From Spizellomyces punctatus DAOM BR117 (lineage: Eukaryota; Chytridiomycota; Chytridiomycetes; Spizellomycetales; Spizellomycetaceae): a stretch of DNA of 64,000 nt. Where the stretch lies: positions 248,001 through 312,000 of the forward strand of contig NW_015971546.1 of NCBI RefSeq assembly GCF_000182565.1, written 5' to 3'. This document shows, in pieces, positions 1 to 10,730 of this stretch (within the stretch, counting starts at the first letter, position 1; every line of letters starts with the position of its first letter). The notes beneath the pieces are model-generated. The model did not search any database, was not told the origin of the DNA, and saw only the letters and a program-made list of their open reading frames with translations. The translations under genes and the position numbers were made by a program.

Positions 1-2163
1 TGTTCTCAGCACAGACTGTACTTGAGCGTAAGTCAGTTGATGATCCAAATACCTACCTTCCAAGTCGAATGTTACTTCTAACGGTGATATCAGTTTGGTG
101 AGTGGTAATAATTAGGTAAAAGTAAATGCCATGGCATGCGTTACCGTTCGAGAAGCAACCGTCAGCGCATATGTTGAGCATTTGGCCCTTCTGCCGTACT
201 TTGGGTTCGTCTTCGTTAGTGTGATCGAGGTTGACGTCAATATTTCAATAGTAGCGCATTCTACCTGTTGTTACTCGATCTGCAGCCATATCTAACATTA
301 TATCTCCACAATGGCTACAGTTTAAATCGACGTCATGTACCGTTGCGCTGCATTTTCGATGAAACCATCATTCACTGTGGGCACCGCTCTTGTTTATTGT
401 ACGTACAAACCTTGTCGTGGTATGCAAGCAGGTGCCGTCCTCCGCCCTTTTGACTACTCGATGCACTCGATTATTGATTGCAACATACCTTAAAAGCCCG
501 ATGGGTAGTTCATGCAGACTAGGTCGAGTTCAAGACTACAACAATAGCTCACATAGTATTCCGATTTCTGCATTTGGGGTTAAGGCATCCATACGTCTGA
601 CTGTATCTGGATAATCATTGAAGATGTTTGATGTTGTATCGGATCACGTCAAGCAACTTGTCGGACATACATGGTATGAAAGGGTAGGTGCAAGCATGAT
701 ACAATGCCACGAATAGCGACAAGGTTTTGCTTTGTGACTTTGCAGAGTTCTCCGCGGCTGTGATTGAAGACCTCCCGTAAGTTGTAAAAGTGCAGCCTGT
801 ATGGCAGCGTCAATGTAGCGAAACTGAAGATGAGAGCATAGTCCAGATGCATCTTACTCTGGAATCGCTGGCAAGTAGGCCAGACGGATGGCGGCTCGTA
901 CGTGCTCTGGAAAGAGGGTGGATTGAGCGCGTGTCGCTTTTTCAATGTGCCAAAAGCAGGCTGGAGCTGTCATCAATGCCTTTGCGTCCGAACCATAGAA
1001 GCAAAGCTAATCGCCTACCACTGGCAAAATCTTCTTTGAGGTTCTCAGCCAAACCCCGTATTAATTCATTTCCAATATTCTCTGTGCGGGTAGGTGGAGA
1101 ACATTATAAGCTGAATCTTCGTTCAGCAGGTAAAAAGCCATGTCATTACCGTCGTAGTCCAACAACACTGCAGGATCAATGTGGAGGATTACGCAGTATC
1201 TCTCCTTTGTCGATGTTCGCTAGAGATAGTAGTTCAGCAGTGGTCATTTTGTCAACAGCTGAAAAACTAGTATTACCTGCGCCTTGACGCGCTGTGCGTC
1301 AAAGATTGCCTTCATAATATCTTTGATGTGATAGAGCTGGATATCTAAGAAAGCGTTGTGGTCAAGATCGGGAAGGACGAGTTGGGAATTTTTGCGAAGG
1401 GCAGTTTGTATTCTTACATTCAATTATTCGTTCTCTTGTTGACCGATTAGCTGAATCGGGCATGTATTCCTCCGCATACCCGTAATGCCGAGACATTGTA
1501 TTGTCAGATATCTTGACAGGTTCGGTCTCTGGAGCTGACACAGATTCCAGATCATCCGGGCCACTGATAAAGTTTTCGTCCTCAGGACCTCGAATCGGTG
1601 GACTGAATAGCGACGTTGCCAATTGTAATGAAGGACTCTTAGCAGGGCACGGAGTAGAAGATCTGCTGTCACTGACGCGAGATCCTGTGGACGATACAGG
1701 TGTACTACAGGAAGAGTTGAGGAAAACAGCCGGCCGAAATACTGGTGTGGGTGGTGCCTGGAGCTGAGAAGAGGAAGACCTGTAGCTATTATGTTCGGTA
1801 CATTGCTGCTGGGGTAGTGTCGGCTGCCTTGAAGATCCAGAACCTGGTTGTACTGGAAGATTTGGATTCTGAGCGTCCAAAGGAGGTTGTCCAACCATAA
1901 CCTCTTCTGGTGACTGCCTATACGACGCTGGAATAGAATGCTTGGCTGTTATTTTCCTGAAATTGGCCTTTCAGGTAGTTAGGTGAGCTAGCGTCGCCAA
2001 AATCGCCAAAATTCCAGGAGCAGCATGCCTTTTTGGAGAATGCAAAGCGGTCCTTCAACGAATTCCTGATGCGCTGCTCATCAACGGTAGGAAACGCATT
2101 GGATATACGGTCCGCATTAGCAGGTGCATCTATTGTCAATGCCGGATCTTCGTCTTTTGCCAT
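1..2163 (-). CDS. MCMDC2-like MCM N-terminal-domain protein (3' end outside window)
   Basis: Reconstructed exons on the minus strand: about 1914-2163 (uncertain), 1480-1913, 1277-1412, 1150-1219, 1019-1081, 858-966, 671-796, 553-600, possibly 483-512, 265-347, continuing past position 1. Junctions from 1913 to 553 keep one frame across GT-AG introns of 50-70 nt. After a Ser/Pro-rich N-terminus the protein reads like the oligonucleotide-binding half of MCM proteins: YCVILHIDPAVLLDYDENIG, then RLAYLPAIPELHFYNLRE, LVAIRGIVSCLHL, and a split zinc site CLNPKC ... CSHCGD. Spacing and wording fit MCMDC2 (relative of Drosophila mei-217/218, meiotic crossover MCMs) better than MCM2-9, as I recall those families. 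The first junction is the weak point: a GC-AG intron would join residues SKK to SPEEV; otherwise translation may start at 1898. No ATPase part is visible. Confidence 0.55.
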
Positions 2164-4511
2164 GGTCAGGATGAACAAGGAGCGTGGGAGTAAAGTGATC
2201 TTGCCTTAGTGTATTGGCAATAACAACATAATACACCAGGGAATGAACCGGCGACAACCGGTTCGGAAAAGCCAAGTTACTCCCCCTTACTAGTAGCCAA
2301 CTACGACTAGGCCCAATTACACATGCAATACATTACGGTTGTTCTAACCGGGTAACTAAGCCCACCACCACGAGAGAAATCCTACTAGGCCTTTGATTCC
2401 GAAATTCTTGAGTCGGAGGATGTTCAGATACTAGTAAAATCAGAATAATTAGACTGGGAATACACCTGGGAAAATACAAAAACAATGCATACCTGCGATC
2501 ATTGCAGCATAGTAGTAGCAGTGTTTGCAAGGGGTTATGTTGTTGTCGTTGTCGGGCGGACGAGGCCCTCGGCACCACCACATCGGCGTTCTCATGATTG
2601 ACTTGAGAGTTGCTTGAGGATGCTTCGAGAGTCGAGGGAAAAGAAACAAGATGGGGGGAGAGCAAATGCCCCCCTTTTATAGACCTTCAGCATGCGCTCC
2701 ACCGCAGTTTGGAGAAAGAAAAAACATTGGCATGCCACACCGCAGTTTGGAGAACATTAGCATGCACCTCACCGCTGTCAGCGATGGGGGTGCTGATTAT
2801 GTCACTAAATGTGGTTAATTCGCACTGATCTTGCCTTATGTAACGCATGCGCAACTCGGGTCATATTACCTCTTTTGTCTAAATGAACAATTATTGCCAA
2901 TATTGGTTATATTGCTTTAACTTTACGGGCGGGGAAATTCACTATATAACTTGTTGCAAGCTCAACCTCTGAGCCATGCTCCGACCCCTCCGGCACTTGA
3001 AATTTAACAGCGTCCATGGTTGCCGACCTCAGCGCCGCTACTTGCAACATAGGTCGTTCCAGCTTGGTAGGTTGCTGCCATCGTCGCAGCCGTTGGGGTG
3101 CAGCAGGCGTTGGGGATCATCCTAGTTTTCATTTTGTAGCTGTAGCCGAATTTGCAGTTAGAATGGTTTGCAACGGCATTTGTTGCTCTAAATCCGTCTA
3201 CGCTCACCACCGCTGCGGCATGTGGAGGGTGACAACATTCAACCCCACAACCCTTAGCACATGGCCGATACAGACACAACGTTTAAATTCATTGTCTTTA
3301 GCGCAATGCACGCTTTGAAACACTCTTAAAATTTCCAGATCATATGCTAAAATGCGACCCAATTTTGCTGTCACCGCTTTACAGCAGTTTTTGCAAGAAA
3401 TATGCACAGTGAAGATCCACAGAATAATTTCAGATTGATATGCGGAGGCAAATGTACAGAAATGATCCGATGAATGCCTCTAAGAGATATGAATCAAAAG
3501 CTCTCTACGTTAGCATGCATGGTATGTCGACAAGGCAGTCAACAATCGTAAAAGAAAAGGCGAAATACAGTGGTATGTCTTCAATCGGCACATTTCCAGA
3601 TTATGGAAATCATGGACAACAATTACGCCAGTTGCCGTTTGTAGATGTGCCATGCCATTGCATGTAAATACCGTCATCACCGTCAACATGCCCCCAACCA
3701 TACACCTAACAGGTCCTCGTAGGGGTAGCTGCTACAAGTACTTTTTATACACGTGATTTCAAACTTCGCCTGACTATTGTATTTCTTGGGCTTTTACTTA
3801 TTAATGATTTTGCGTACACAACGCTATGGATCCAAAGACATGCCGCAGTCCGCACGATCGAAATCTGTCAGCAGAATATTAGTTGGAGATATCCAAAGCC
3901 ATTTTCTCAGATCTGCGTTTGATCTGCATTTCTCGTACAATGGGGAGTTGGTAACGTTCGTTGGGATGAACGTATTGACCGCCATGGTCTGCCGCATGCC
4001 GCATACATTTTCGACCTTGCGAACTTACCATGTGGCAAGGTTTGGAGACATCGCGTTAACTTGGATTTCGGCCGCAAGCGGCACTGACAAATTCAGGTGC
4101 AGAGATCTCCTCGTCCTGTTCGCAGTGCATTCTTCTTTGGTAGAGTAAGTGATCAATGGTTGGATATGTCTGAACGGTTTGTTCATTGGAAAGGTGTTCA
4201 CTGTCCGATTGTGACAACTCAACATCATCGATGCTGTGGATCTGCGACTGTAATGACTCCTTCTGCACCGATTATTGGATAATACTCTGCAAAAATGCCG
4301 ATTTGAAAGGTCGGGGATCTGTTGGGCTTTTCTTGACATGCCGCATTCTGGAGGCGGGTGCTACTACCCTGAAGCAGAACGCAAATGACAGCAAGTTTTG
4401 CAATTCTGCTCACGGTGAATATAAAAGAACGCCGGGCGAGTCACCCTACTTGAATAAATCATCCTCCAACTGCAACGTCTACCACTCATCTTAAAGCCAA
4501 TAAGCTATCAA
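2164..4511. other. intergenic, 2.3 kb, no gene recognised
   Basis: Only short, compositionally unconvincing reading frames on both strands. At about 2686-2790 there are three imperfect copies of a 35-40 nt unit built on GCATGC followed by CACCGCAGTTTGGAGAA. The last 100 nt serve as promoter of the following secreted-protein gene. Confidence 0.5.
4419..4427 (+). promoter_or_regulatory. TATA box of the Cys-rich secreted protein gene
   Basis: ATATAAAAG lies 85 nt upstream of the ATG at 4512, a normal distance for a fungal TATA-type promoter. Such boxes are uncommon upstream of the other genes here, which suggests regulated rather than constitutive expression (inference). Confidence 0.5.
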
Positions 4512-4916
4512 ATGACCGCTATGCACTTCATCAGCGACACGATCGCCTTCGCTCTCCTCACTCTATTCAGTCTCTGTGCCGTGAACGGACAGTGTATTGG
4601 GGACGGCAAACAATGCGACGTTGCAAAATACTGCAAATACACCTTCAACAATTTTAATTGTCAAATGCCGATTCCTGGAAAAGCCGCATCATTTAAGGAA
4701 TGCGTCTTAGATGCCGGCTGCCCTTCGGGCTCAAAGTGTATCAACCAACTTTGTTGCGATGTGTCAGCATTGAACGGCGATAGCTCTGCTTGTCCGACGG
4801 GCCCCGAACTCGCCAGGTGCTGTTTTGAGCGCAACCTTGGAGCTGACGTGGGGCAACCTGGTAGTTTTATCCTCGAGAAGCCCACAGCGCCCTGTGGATG
4901 CCCGTCCCTCCAATGA
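4512..4916 (+). CDS. small secreted cysteine-rich protein
   Basis: 134 aa, intronless. The N-terminus is a textbook signal peptide (hydrophobic AFALLTLFSLCAV, cleavage near VNG-Q at about residue 26; the second Met at residue 4 could equally be the start). The mature part of about 108 residues has 14 cysteines including two CC pairs, an even number consistent with a fully disulphide-bonded extracellular protein. No family recognised. By analogy with fungal small secreted proteins it may act outside the cell or in the wall; no effector or enzymatic role can be shown from sequence. A TATA box sits upstream. Confidence 0.75.
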   Translation: MTAMHFISDTIAFALLTLFSLCAVNGQCIGDGKQCDVAKYCKYTFNNFNCQMPIPGKAASFKECVLDAGCPSGSKCINQLCCDVSALNGDSSACPTGPELARCCFERNLGADVGQPGSFILEKPTAPCGCPSLQ

Positions 4917-5076
4917 TAACAAGAAACCACATCGCCTTGTCGGCCATTTTCCGGTTCAATGCTCAAAATAGACTTTAGCTTGCTAGTATACCTTCGTCAC
5001 CCGTCATCGTTTTTGCAGTTAATGTCTGTGATAGAATCAAAAACTCAAGTTTAATGTAACTGTCGTTGAAAATGTC

Positions 5077-8000
5077 ATGTGTATTACGATATCAGTCATT
5101 GCATTCCAACCCTTTCAAACCAACGGTCAGGAGCACTTCAGCCTGCCTGCTTACAGGAAAGCGCAAGTGAGCTCCGGTCTGCTGATTTCCGCACAAGACA
5201 TGACAATTTCGGAAGGCCTGGACTCTAAATCGCCAACAGGTTCATCGCCCTCGAAATCAGCACCGAACAAGGTCGCCTTGGGGGATCTTCCCGCCTTTCT
5301 GACAGCTCGTACTGCGCCGGATGCACCTATACCAGCACCGCCAAGACGAGACTCTATTACCTCCCTTCCAAAGCCCGTTGTGGACTATTCCCAATTCATG
5401 GAGCAATTGAAAGCGAATCCACATGCACGAGTTGTCTCCTATGAGCATACAGCGTCGCTAGACACGTTAGGACCACCAGGACAGCTAGTGGAGGGCGGTA
5501 TGGTTGGACCTGGTAATGCGTCAGAACGATCTATGGCGTTGGCGAATACTGAAAATGATACCATTGGAGGAACACGATCGGTACGCTTTGCTTCGTCGGG
5601 AGACCCTAAAAGAACTGTTGCGGCAACTTTAGAGGAGTCTTTATCAGGGACGTTGGCACACGAAGTACAGATCTCCCACCCAGAACCACAATCAATTCTT
5701 AAAAGCGCCACGGTACCATCTCCAGTGGACTTACATGCTCTCACAAATTCATACTCATACAGTGACAGCGGGAGCGAGGGTCTGTCAGACTACGACGATG
5801 ACACCGAGGAGGGTTCTGTTTCAGACGAATATGGCAGTGAGCCTGAGTCAGATCGGGAAGGTCATTCATTGCAAGAGCGCACCAGCGGTGGGATTGCGAC
5901 ACGAGGAGGACGGTCGCAAGGTCGAGTTTCTAGACACAGGGGTGAAACGGTTGAATCAGAAGATGAGAGCGTCCTAATATCAGGAGGTGAATCGGCCGAT
6001 GATCAGTCGCCCGCTCAGTTGTCAGAACCGGTACTTCAAGAGAACGAATCAAAAGCACAACTAGAAGATGTTACAGTAGACGACTATGAGGACATGGACG
6101 GGCTCCTGGTGACGTTGGATCGCTTTATTCGAAAGAATCGATACTCGCGTAGCATGAATTCAGTGGCTTTGTCCCCCTCGTTGGCGGCGTTGCAAAGCAT
6201 CAAAACCAAAGGCGCGCCTTCATGGGCTGTTGAGGCGAACGAAAGAGAAGTTTCCAAAATCCAACCATTGAAGGGGCTGCAGAGAATCAAGAGCATCAAA
6301 GAGGAGACGATGTCAGAACAGGTCACTCTCCCTGTGACGGATGACAAGAGGAATATGATAATGGCGAAGCTCACCGAAGCGAATGTGAAAAAGATTACAA
6401 CTCGCATTTATATCGAGGACGCTCGATCCTTTAAAACGCTGCTCCTGACATCCCTGATGTCTGCCGATCAAATTGTTCATGATGTGGTTACAAAGTTTCA
6501 TCTGGAAAAGTCACCCAACTGGACGTTGTTTGAACTTTGTAATGACCTTGGCATTGAACGCCCGCTGCGAGATTGGGAAATCGTTACGGACGTTATATCT
6601 GCTTGGGATGCTGGGACATCAATCAACGCAATCGTCATGAAAAAGTACGGGTACAGGGACACTGTTTCTCCTAAAGCCGTAGCGGGAAAATATCCACGAG
6701 TTCAAGGGTGGATGCATATGGAAGTGAAGCCTGGCAAATGGCAACGCAAGTTCTTTGTACTACGCGAAGCCAGTATCTACTATTACAAAGATGCCAACCA
6801 GTCGGGTTCGGAATCCCTTTTTTGTGGACTTGGCAATTACGATGTATATACTCTATCGCAACGCCGAAAGAAGACGCCAACACAATTCTGTTTCGCCCTT
6901 CGATCAACTAACAGCATATCTTACTTTGAAAACAAAAAGGATTATGTCCGATATTTGTGTGTCGAAAAGCAGGAGCGACTGTATGATTGGGTTCTAGCCA
7001 TCCGATTGGCTAGGAGTGAGAAGACATTTGCTGACTTCCCGGAACTTTTCGAGGATTACGATGAAATTTCTGCCAAAGCGTGGCGGCGGAGACAGGGCGA
7101 TTCTCTAGGGAAAAGTGCACGGGAGAGGATAGATCCGAAGCAAGTAGAGGGTGCGGAAGGTGGCTCACAAGGGGACTTGGGCCAGGATCACACGCGGCTT
7201 GCTCGACGTGCAGCATCCCCTGAGCCACTACTACAATTTGGCACCGTGAACAATAATATTAGTCACCCGGAAGTTCGCAGGTCAGCCGAACCAGATGCTG
7301 GTCGGTCCTCAACCCGCCGCAAATCCCACCGCCGCAGAGCATCGTCGGAGAACGACGATGATGAACCTTTACTTGTTCGACAGATGCGTCAAAAGACCGC
7401 ATTAATAGCTGAGGATGGGGAGCGTGACGGTGGGCTCGTCTCACGACGGGCGACACGACCTAGTCGAAAGGTGACTGACAGGGAAGATGTTACCTCTCAG
7501 TCGGAGAGAGAAGTTGATGTGGCACGACGAAAAACTAGATCAACGCGACGAGTGCCAGATGACGTAAGTGACGCAGCCCGTTAGTCGGCATATGCTGCAT
7601 AATCTAATTTTCACATAGTCGCCCTCTGAGCGCGAGTCAGATGTTGGCCTCATGAGACGACCGACCACGACTCGATCAAGCAACTACCGTAGTACAGACG
7701 ATGTAGTTGCAAAGAGACGTTCACCCCCATCGCCGCCGAAACCTCTCCTGTCTTTCGCGGCAGACGACAAGGAACGTGATAAGGATCGGGATACAGATCG
7801 AGAAAGGGAGCGAGAACTTGAATGGAAACGGGAAAAGGTGCGTGATCGCGAACACAAGCGAGAGAGATCACGAAGAGGAGACAGACCGGGTGGAAGTGTC
7901 CGAGAGCGTAACCGCGAACGTGACAAGGACAGAGAAAAGGACAGGGAATTGGACCGAAATAAAGATGAACGAAACCCTGACCGAGATCACCGTGATCGCA

Positions 8001-8485
8001 ACGATGAAGGTAACCGATCGTCTGGACACCGGTCCAGATATGGGAGTGGAACGGCCATCGGAGGTGGATCCACCAGTACGTTGGTACAACAGATATCCGA
8101 TTCTCAACGATCAGAGGCTATCGCTTCTCCTCGTGATTCCGTAAGACGCCGTAGCGATCACAGGGATGATCGAGTTCAAAGGTCCTCAACCACGCGTCAT
8201 CGGCACCGAGAGAAGAGCAGCACGCATTCCTCTCGACGCGCCGACGAAGACGGCGTTTTGGTGACTCGTTCGAAAACCATGAAGAGCGCCAAGCCGCTCA
8301 TTGACATATCGGACAGTCCCAATTGTCGAAAGTGTGGTTGCAGCGAGTATAAACCTGGTGGAAGGGGTGGAGGGTGCACAAATTGGTAAGTAATTGGAAT
8401 GTCTGTATTCTAAATCATTTGGAGTTTAACCAAACTGATTGCGCTTTCTCGTTGCTTTAGCTATCATGTACACAACATTTTCTGA
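5077..8485 (+). CDS. RA-PH domain adaptor with RD/RE-rich tail and terminal Cys/His motif
   Basis: Exons 5077-7563, 7619-8385, 8461-8485; phases 0 and 2 agree; about 1092 aa. Order: Ser/Pro-rich and acidic low-complexity N-terminus; Ras-association domain at about residues 435-530; PH domain at about 541-645 (GWMHMEVKPGKWQRKFFVLR). The RA-PH tandem is the hallmark of Grb7/10/14 and MRL (RIAM/lamellipodin) adaptors, which link Ras/Rap GTPases and phosphoinositides to actin or adhesion. Beyond PH comes a basic region, then 80 residues of RD/RE/DK repeats resembling SR-type splicing proteins. The last 25-nt exon completes CRKCGCSEY ... CTNCYHVH, a probable zinc knuckle. The first 41 residues look unnatural; ATG at 5200 (MTISEG) is a likely alternative start, with a 3' splice-like CTTACAG at 5152-5158 hinting at a 5'-UTR intron. 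Role as GTPase effector is inferred. Confidence 0.85.
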
Positions 8486-8622
8486 CATGAACAATTCGGG
8501 GCATTCAGCGGATATATGTACAAAGATATTCTTTTTAATTCAAATGAACAAGCGAGATAGCGGGCTGCGACTACGGTGAATTAATTTTAATAATAAAGTA
8601 ATTGAGCGAATTCCGCTTTCAT

Positions 8623-8835
8623 TCATTGGGGAATCATTGTTAACAATTCATCAACGTATGTGGGTGTTCTATGTCGCAGTACGCCTGTCCGATGGTCTCG
8701 CATCACATTGGCAGGTGCAACTTTTAAAGATGCTTTGAGGGCATTGAATACGCATTCCTGTAAACAGCCCGTGAATTGGCACCCTGCTACTGGAATCTCC
8801 CTTTTGATCAAGTCCACATATCTGTAGTTGGGCAT
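8623..8835 (-). CDS. possible small protein, doubtful
   Basis: A 70-codon frame (MPNYRYVDLIKREI ...) with two Cys in the central part (VAGCQFTGCLQE) and balanced composition, lying in the 528-nt gap between the RA-PH gene and the SAP/coiled-coil gene. A second frame starting at 8860 (MDDPNAQLQ) overlaps it. No homologue recognised; it could be a terminal exon or chance. The rest of 8486-9013 shows nothing. Confidence 0.25.
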   Translation of the reverse strand: MPNYRYVDLIKREIPVAGCQFTGCLQECVFNALKASLKVAPANVMRDHRTGVLRHRTPTYVDELLTMIPQ

Positions 8836-9013
8836 TTGGGTCGTCCATGTGTACTGTCAACCCCTTGACGATTGCAGCCCAATGAAATCATCCAACTTTA
8901 CCTCTACCAATTATAGATCCTAAGTAGAAATATTGTCGCATATAATGTATTTAAGATATTCATCATTTCACCAACTAGATACATATCACAACATGCTGAA
9001 AATCGGCACAATA

Positions 9014-10153
9014 TCAATACTTTTTGGTTTTGAACAGGACAAACGCCGTTGGAAACTTGTCTTTGATGATGGTCCACGCTTGGTGCGCAATATCCTCGGG
9101 TCCAGAAATTGAAAAAACACGAAGTAAATTCACACGTTCCAGGTCGGGCCGCGTACGAAGAAGGAGAGCGATCTCCGGTGCACATTCAAGAACGCACTCG
9201 GTTTTGGTATGCGGTTTGATAAACAGACGAAGGCTCACGCGCGGAAAACGTTGCGTTAAGGTAACTAGCTCAGGGTTTTGAGTCGGTATAAAATGGCTTG
9301 CAAGGTAGTTCGGAATATAGGTCAAGAATCTAGGAAGATACACAATGGTAAGGGAACAATTACACAAAGCACTACGCAAGTAAGATACTAACCTAACATT
9401 GGACACTTTCCGCAAAGGACTATCAACATCCATTGGCGACGGACCGTCGATGGCGGATCCCATACGAGATTCTGCTTCGTTAATCTGATGAAAGGCTTGC
9501 GTCATTTGCTGATAGATTTTGGGAACTTCCACTGAAATTGATTCCGTCAACGTGGCGAGTGTGCTCAATCGCTCAGACATGGTGTGCATATTGTTGTTCA
9601 ACTTGTTACCCGCGGCCTCGATGTTGGCGATCTTGCTAAACGTCGTTGTTTTGAACTTGTTGAAATCCCACAGCACCTGATTGTGTTGCCTCATAACCAG
9701 ATTTTCCAAATCAGACAACCTGTTTTCGATAACATTCATGAGCAGTACTGTATCGTTGGAATGAACTTGAGTATGCGTAGATTGGACACAAGATTCGATC
9801 CGAGCGGTCCGTTCAGTCAGAACTTGAAGTTTGTTGTCATTTTCCTTGATTTTGTCGTAGTTCTGTTGGATCTTACTCAAGATATCATCCAATGACGCAA
9901 GTTGGTCGTTGACAGGTTCGAGGCTGTTGATGATGCTGATCGGTTGTTTTCGTTTGAGTTTGCGGATTGGGGACTGGAGGTTTTGAGTTACATCATTTAA
10001 AACCGCCCTAAGGTTACCAGTTGGGGGCCTGGCCATCGGATTGTACCGTTTGGAAATGTCGATCAAAGCACTCTTGGTGTACAGTTTGAGGGTGCTTTCC
10101 AACGGGAGCAGGTCTTGGAGGTCATTAGGAGGAGTGTGGAACTTTTTAGGCAT
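9014..10153 (-). CDS. SAP-like/coiled-coil protein of unknown function
   Basis: Exons 9393-10153 and 9014-9329, 358 aa. The 63-nt intron 9330-9392 (GTTAGT...CCTAG) is a multiple of three without stops, so unspliced reading would add 21 spurious residues. ATG at 10153 is preferred over one at 10219 because a TATAAA on the minus strand near 10233-10238 would place transcription start between them. N-terminal residues about 20-55 resemble a SAP DNA-binding motif (LYTKSALIDISKRYNP). Residues about 95-250 are heptad-rich coiled coil, followed by a compact C-terminal region rich in Leu/Arg. Suggests an oligomeric DNA/RNA-binding or chromatin protein, but the family is not recognised. Divergent from malic enzyme. 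Confidence 0.7.
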   Translation of the reverse strand: MPKKFHTPPNDLQDLLPLESTLKLYTKSALIDISKRYNPMARPPTGNLRAVLNDVTQNLQSPIRKLKRKQPISIINSLEPVNDQLASLDDILSKIQQNYDKIKENDNKLQVLTERTARIESCVQSTHTQVHSNDTVLLMNVIENRLSDLENLVMRQHNQVLWDFNKFKTTTFSKIANIEAAGNKLNNNMHTMSERLSTLATLTESISVEVPKIYQQMTQAFHQINEAESRMGSAIDGPSPMDVDSPLRKVSNVRLVSYLRSALCNCSLTIVYLPRFLTYIPNYLASHFIPTQNPELVTLTQRFPRVSLRLFIKPHTKTECVLECAPEIALLLRTRPDLERVNLLRVFSISGPEDIAHQAWTIIKDKFPTAFVLFKTKKY

Positions 10154-10232
10154 TACTGGTAGAGAGGACGGTCGTATGAAGATTGAGAAAAGAGGTTTAT
10201 CGCTAATACGGAGGGACACCTCACCCGCCTGT

Positions 10233-10238
10233 TTATAA
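10233..10238 (-). promoter_or_regulatory. TATA box of the SAP/coiled-coil gene
   Basis: TATAAA on the minus strand (in GGTTATAAACAGG) lies about 80 nt before the preferred start codon at 10153. It argues against the upstream in-frame ATG at 10219, which would fall at or before the transcription start. Confidence 0.4.
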
Positions 10239-10730
10239 CCCTGGGGAACTGCGCTTTTTTTTGCAATCCGGGAATTCTCGGCGGAAGATACCGTATCCTG
10301 CGTACGTCATTCTTTTGCACACGCCATGAAGGTCCAATCAATGTCGTCGTTTCCACCTCCTGGCATGCGTTCCCCTTGCGCAAGTTAAGATTATGTAAAC
10401 GCGTCCCATGGTCGAGTCATTTGTTTATCTTCATTTTCCCACGGTCGTAGACAAGCGAGATCGGGCAAAACATTGATTACTTTGGACGCATCCTCCATTT
10501 CACGACTTGACAGGCAATGATAGACATATCTCTCCCATACAAATAGAACAATATCCTGTTTGGGTGAACTCAAAATGCCATCAGCTTGGGATCGTTGCAA
10601 TGCTCAGAATGACATGCTGATGAGTCACTATAGTGACGTCTCATCACCTTCACACTTGGGGTTTAACCTCCTATCGGGGTACTCGTGCTCCTTGCACATT
10701 CTTTTCTTTTTGCTTTTGCAATTCTTATTC

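Noticed and set aside
2333-2665. 110-codon minus frame
   Set aside because: Low-complexity and frequent stops around it; overlaps a second unrelated frame; no splice partner.
10560-10730. Upstream in-frame start of malic enzyme
   Set aside because: The added residues (hydrophobic CSLHILFFLLLQFLF) do not occur in the family and lie in a pyrimidine-rich leader.
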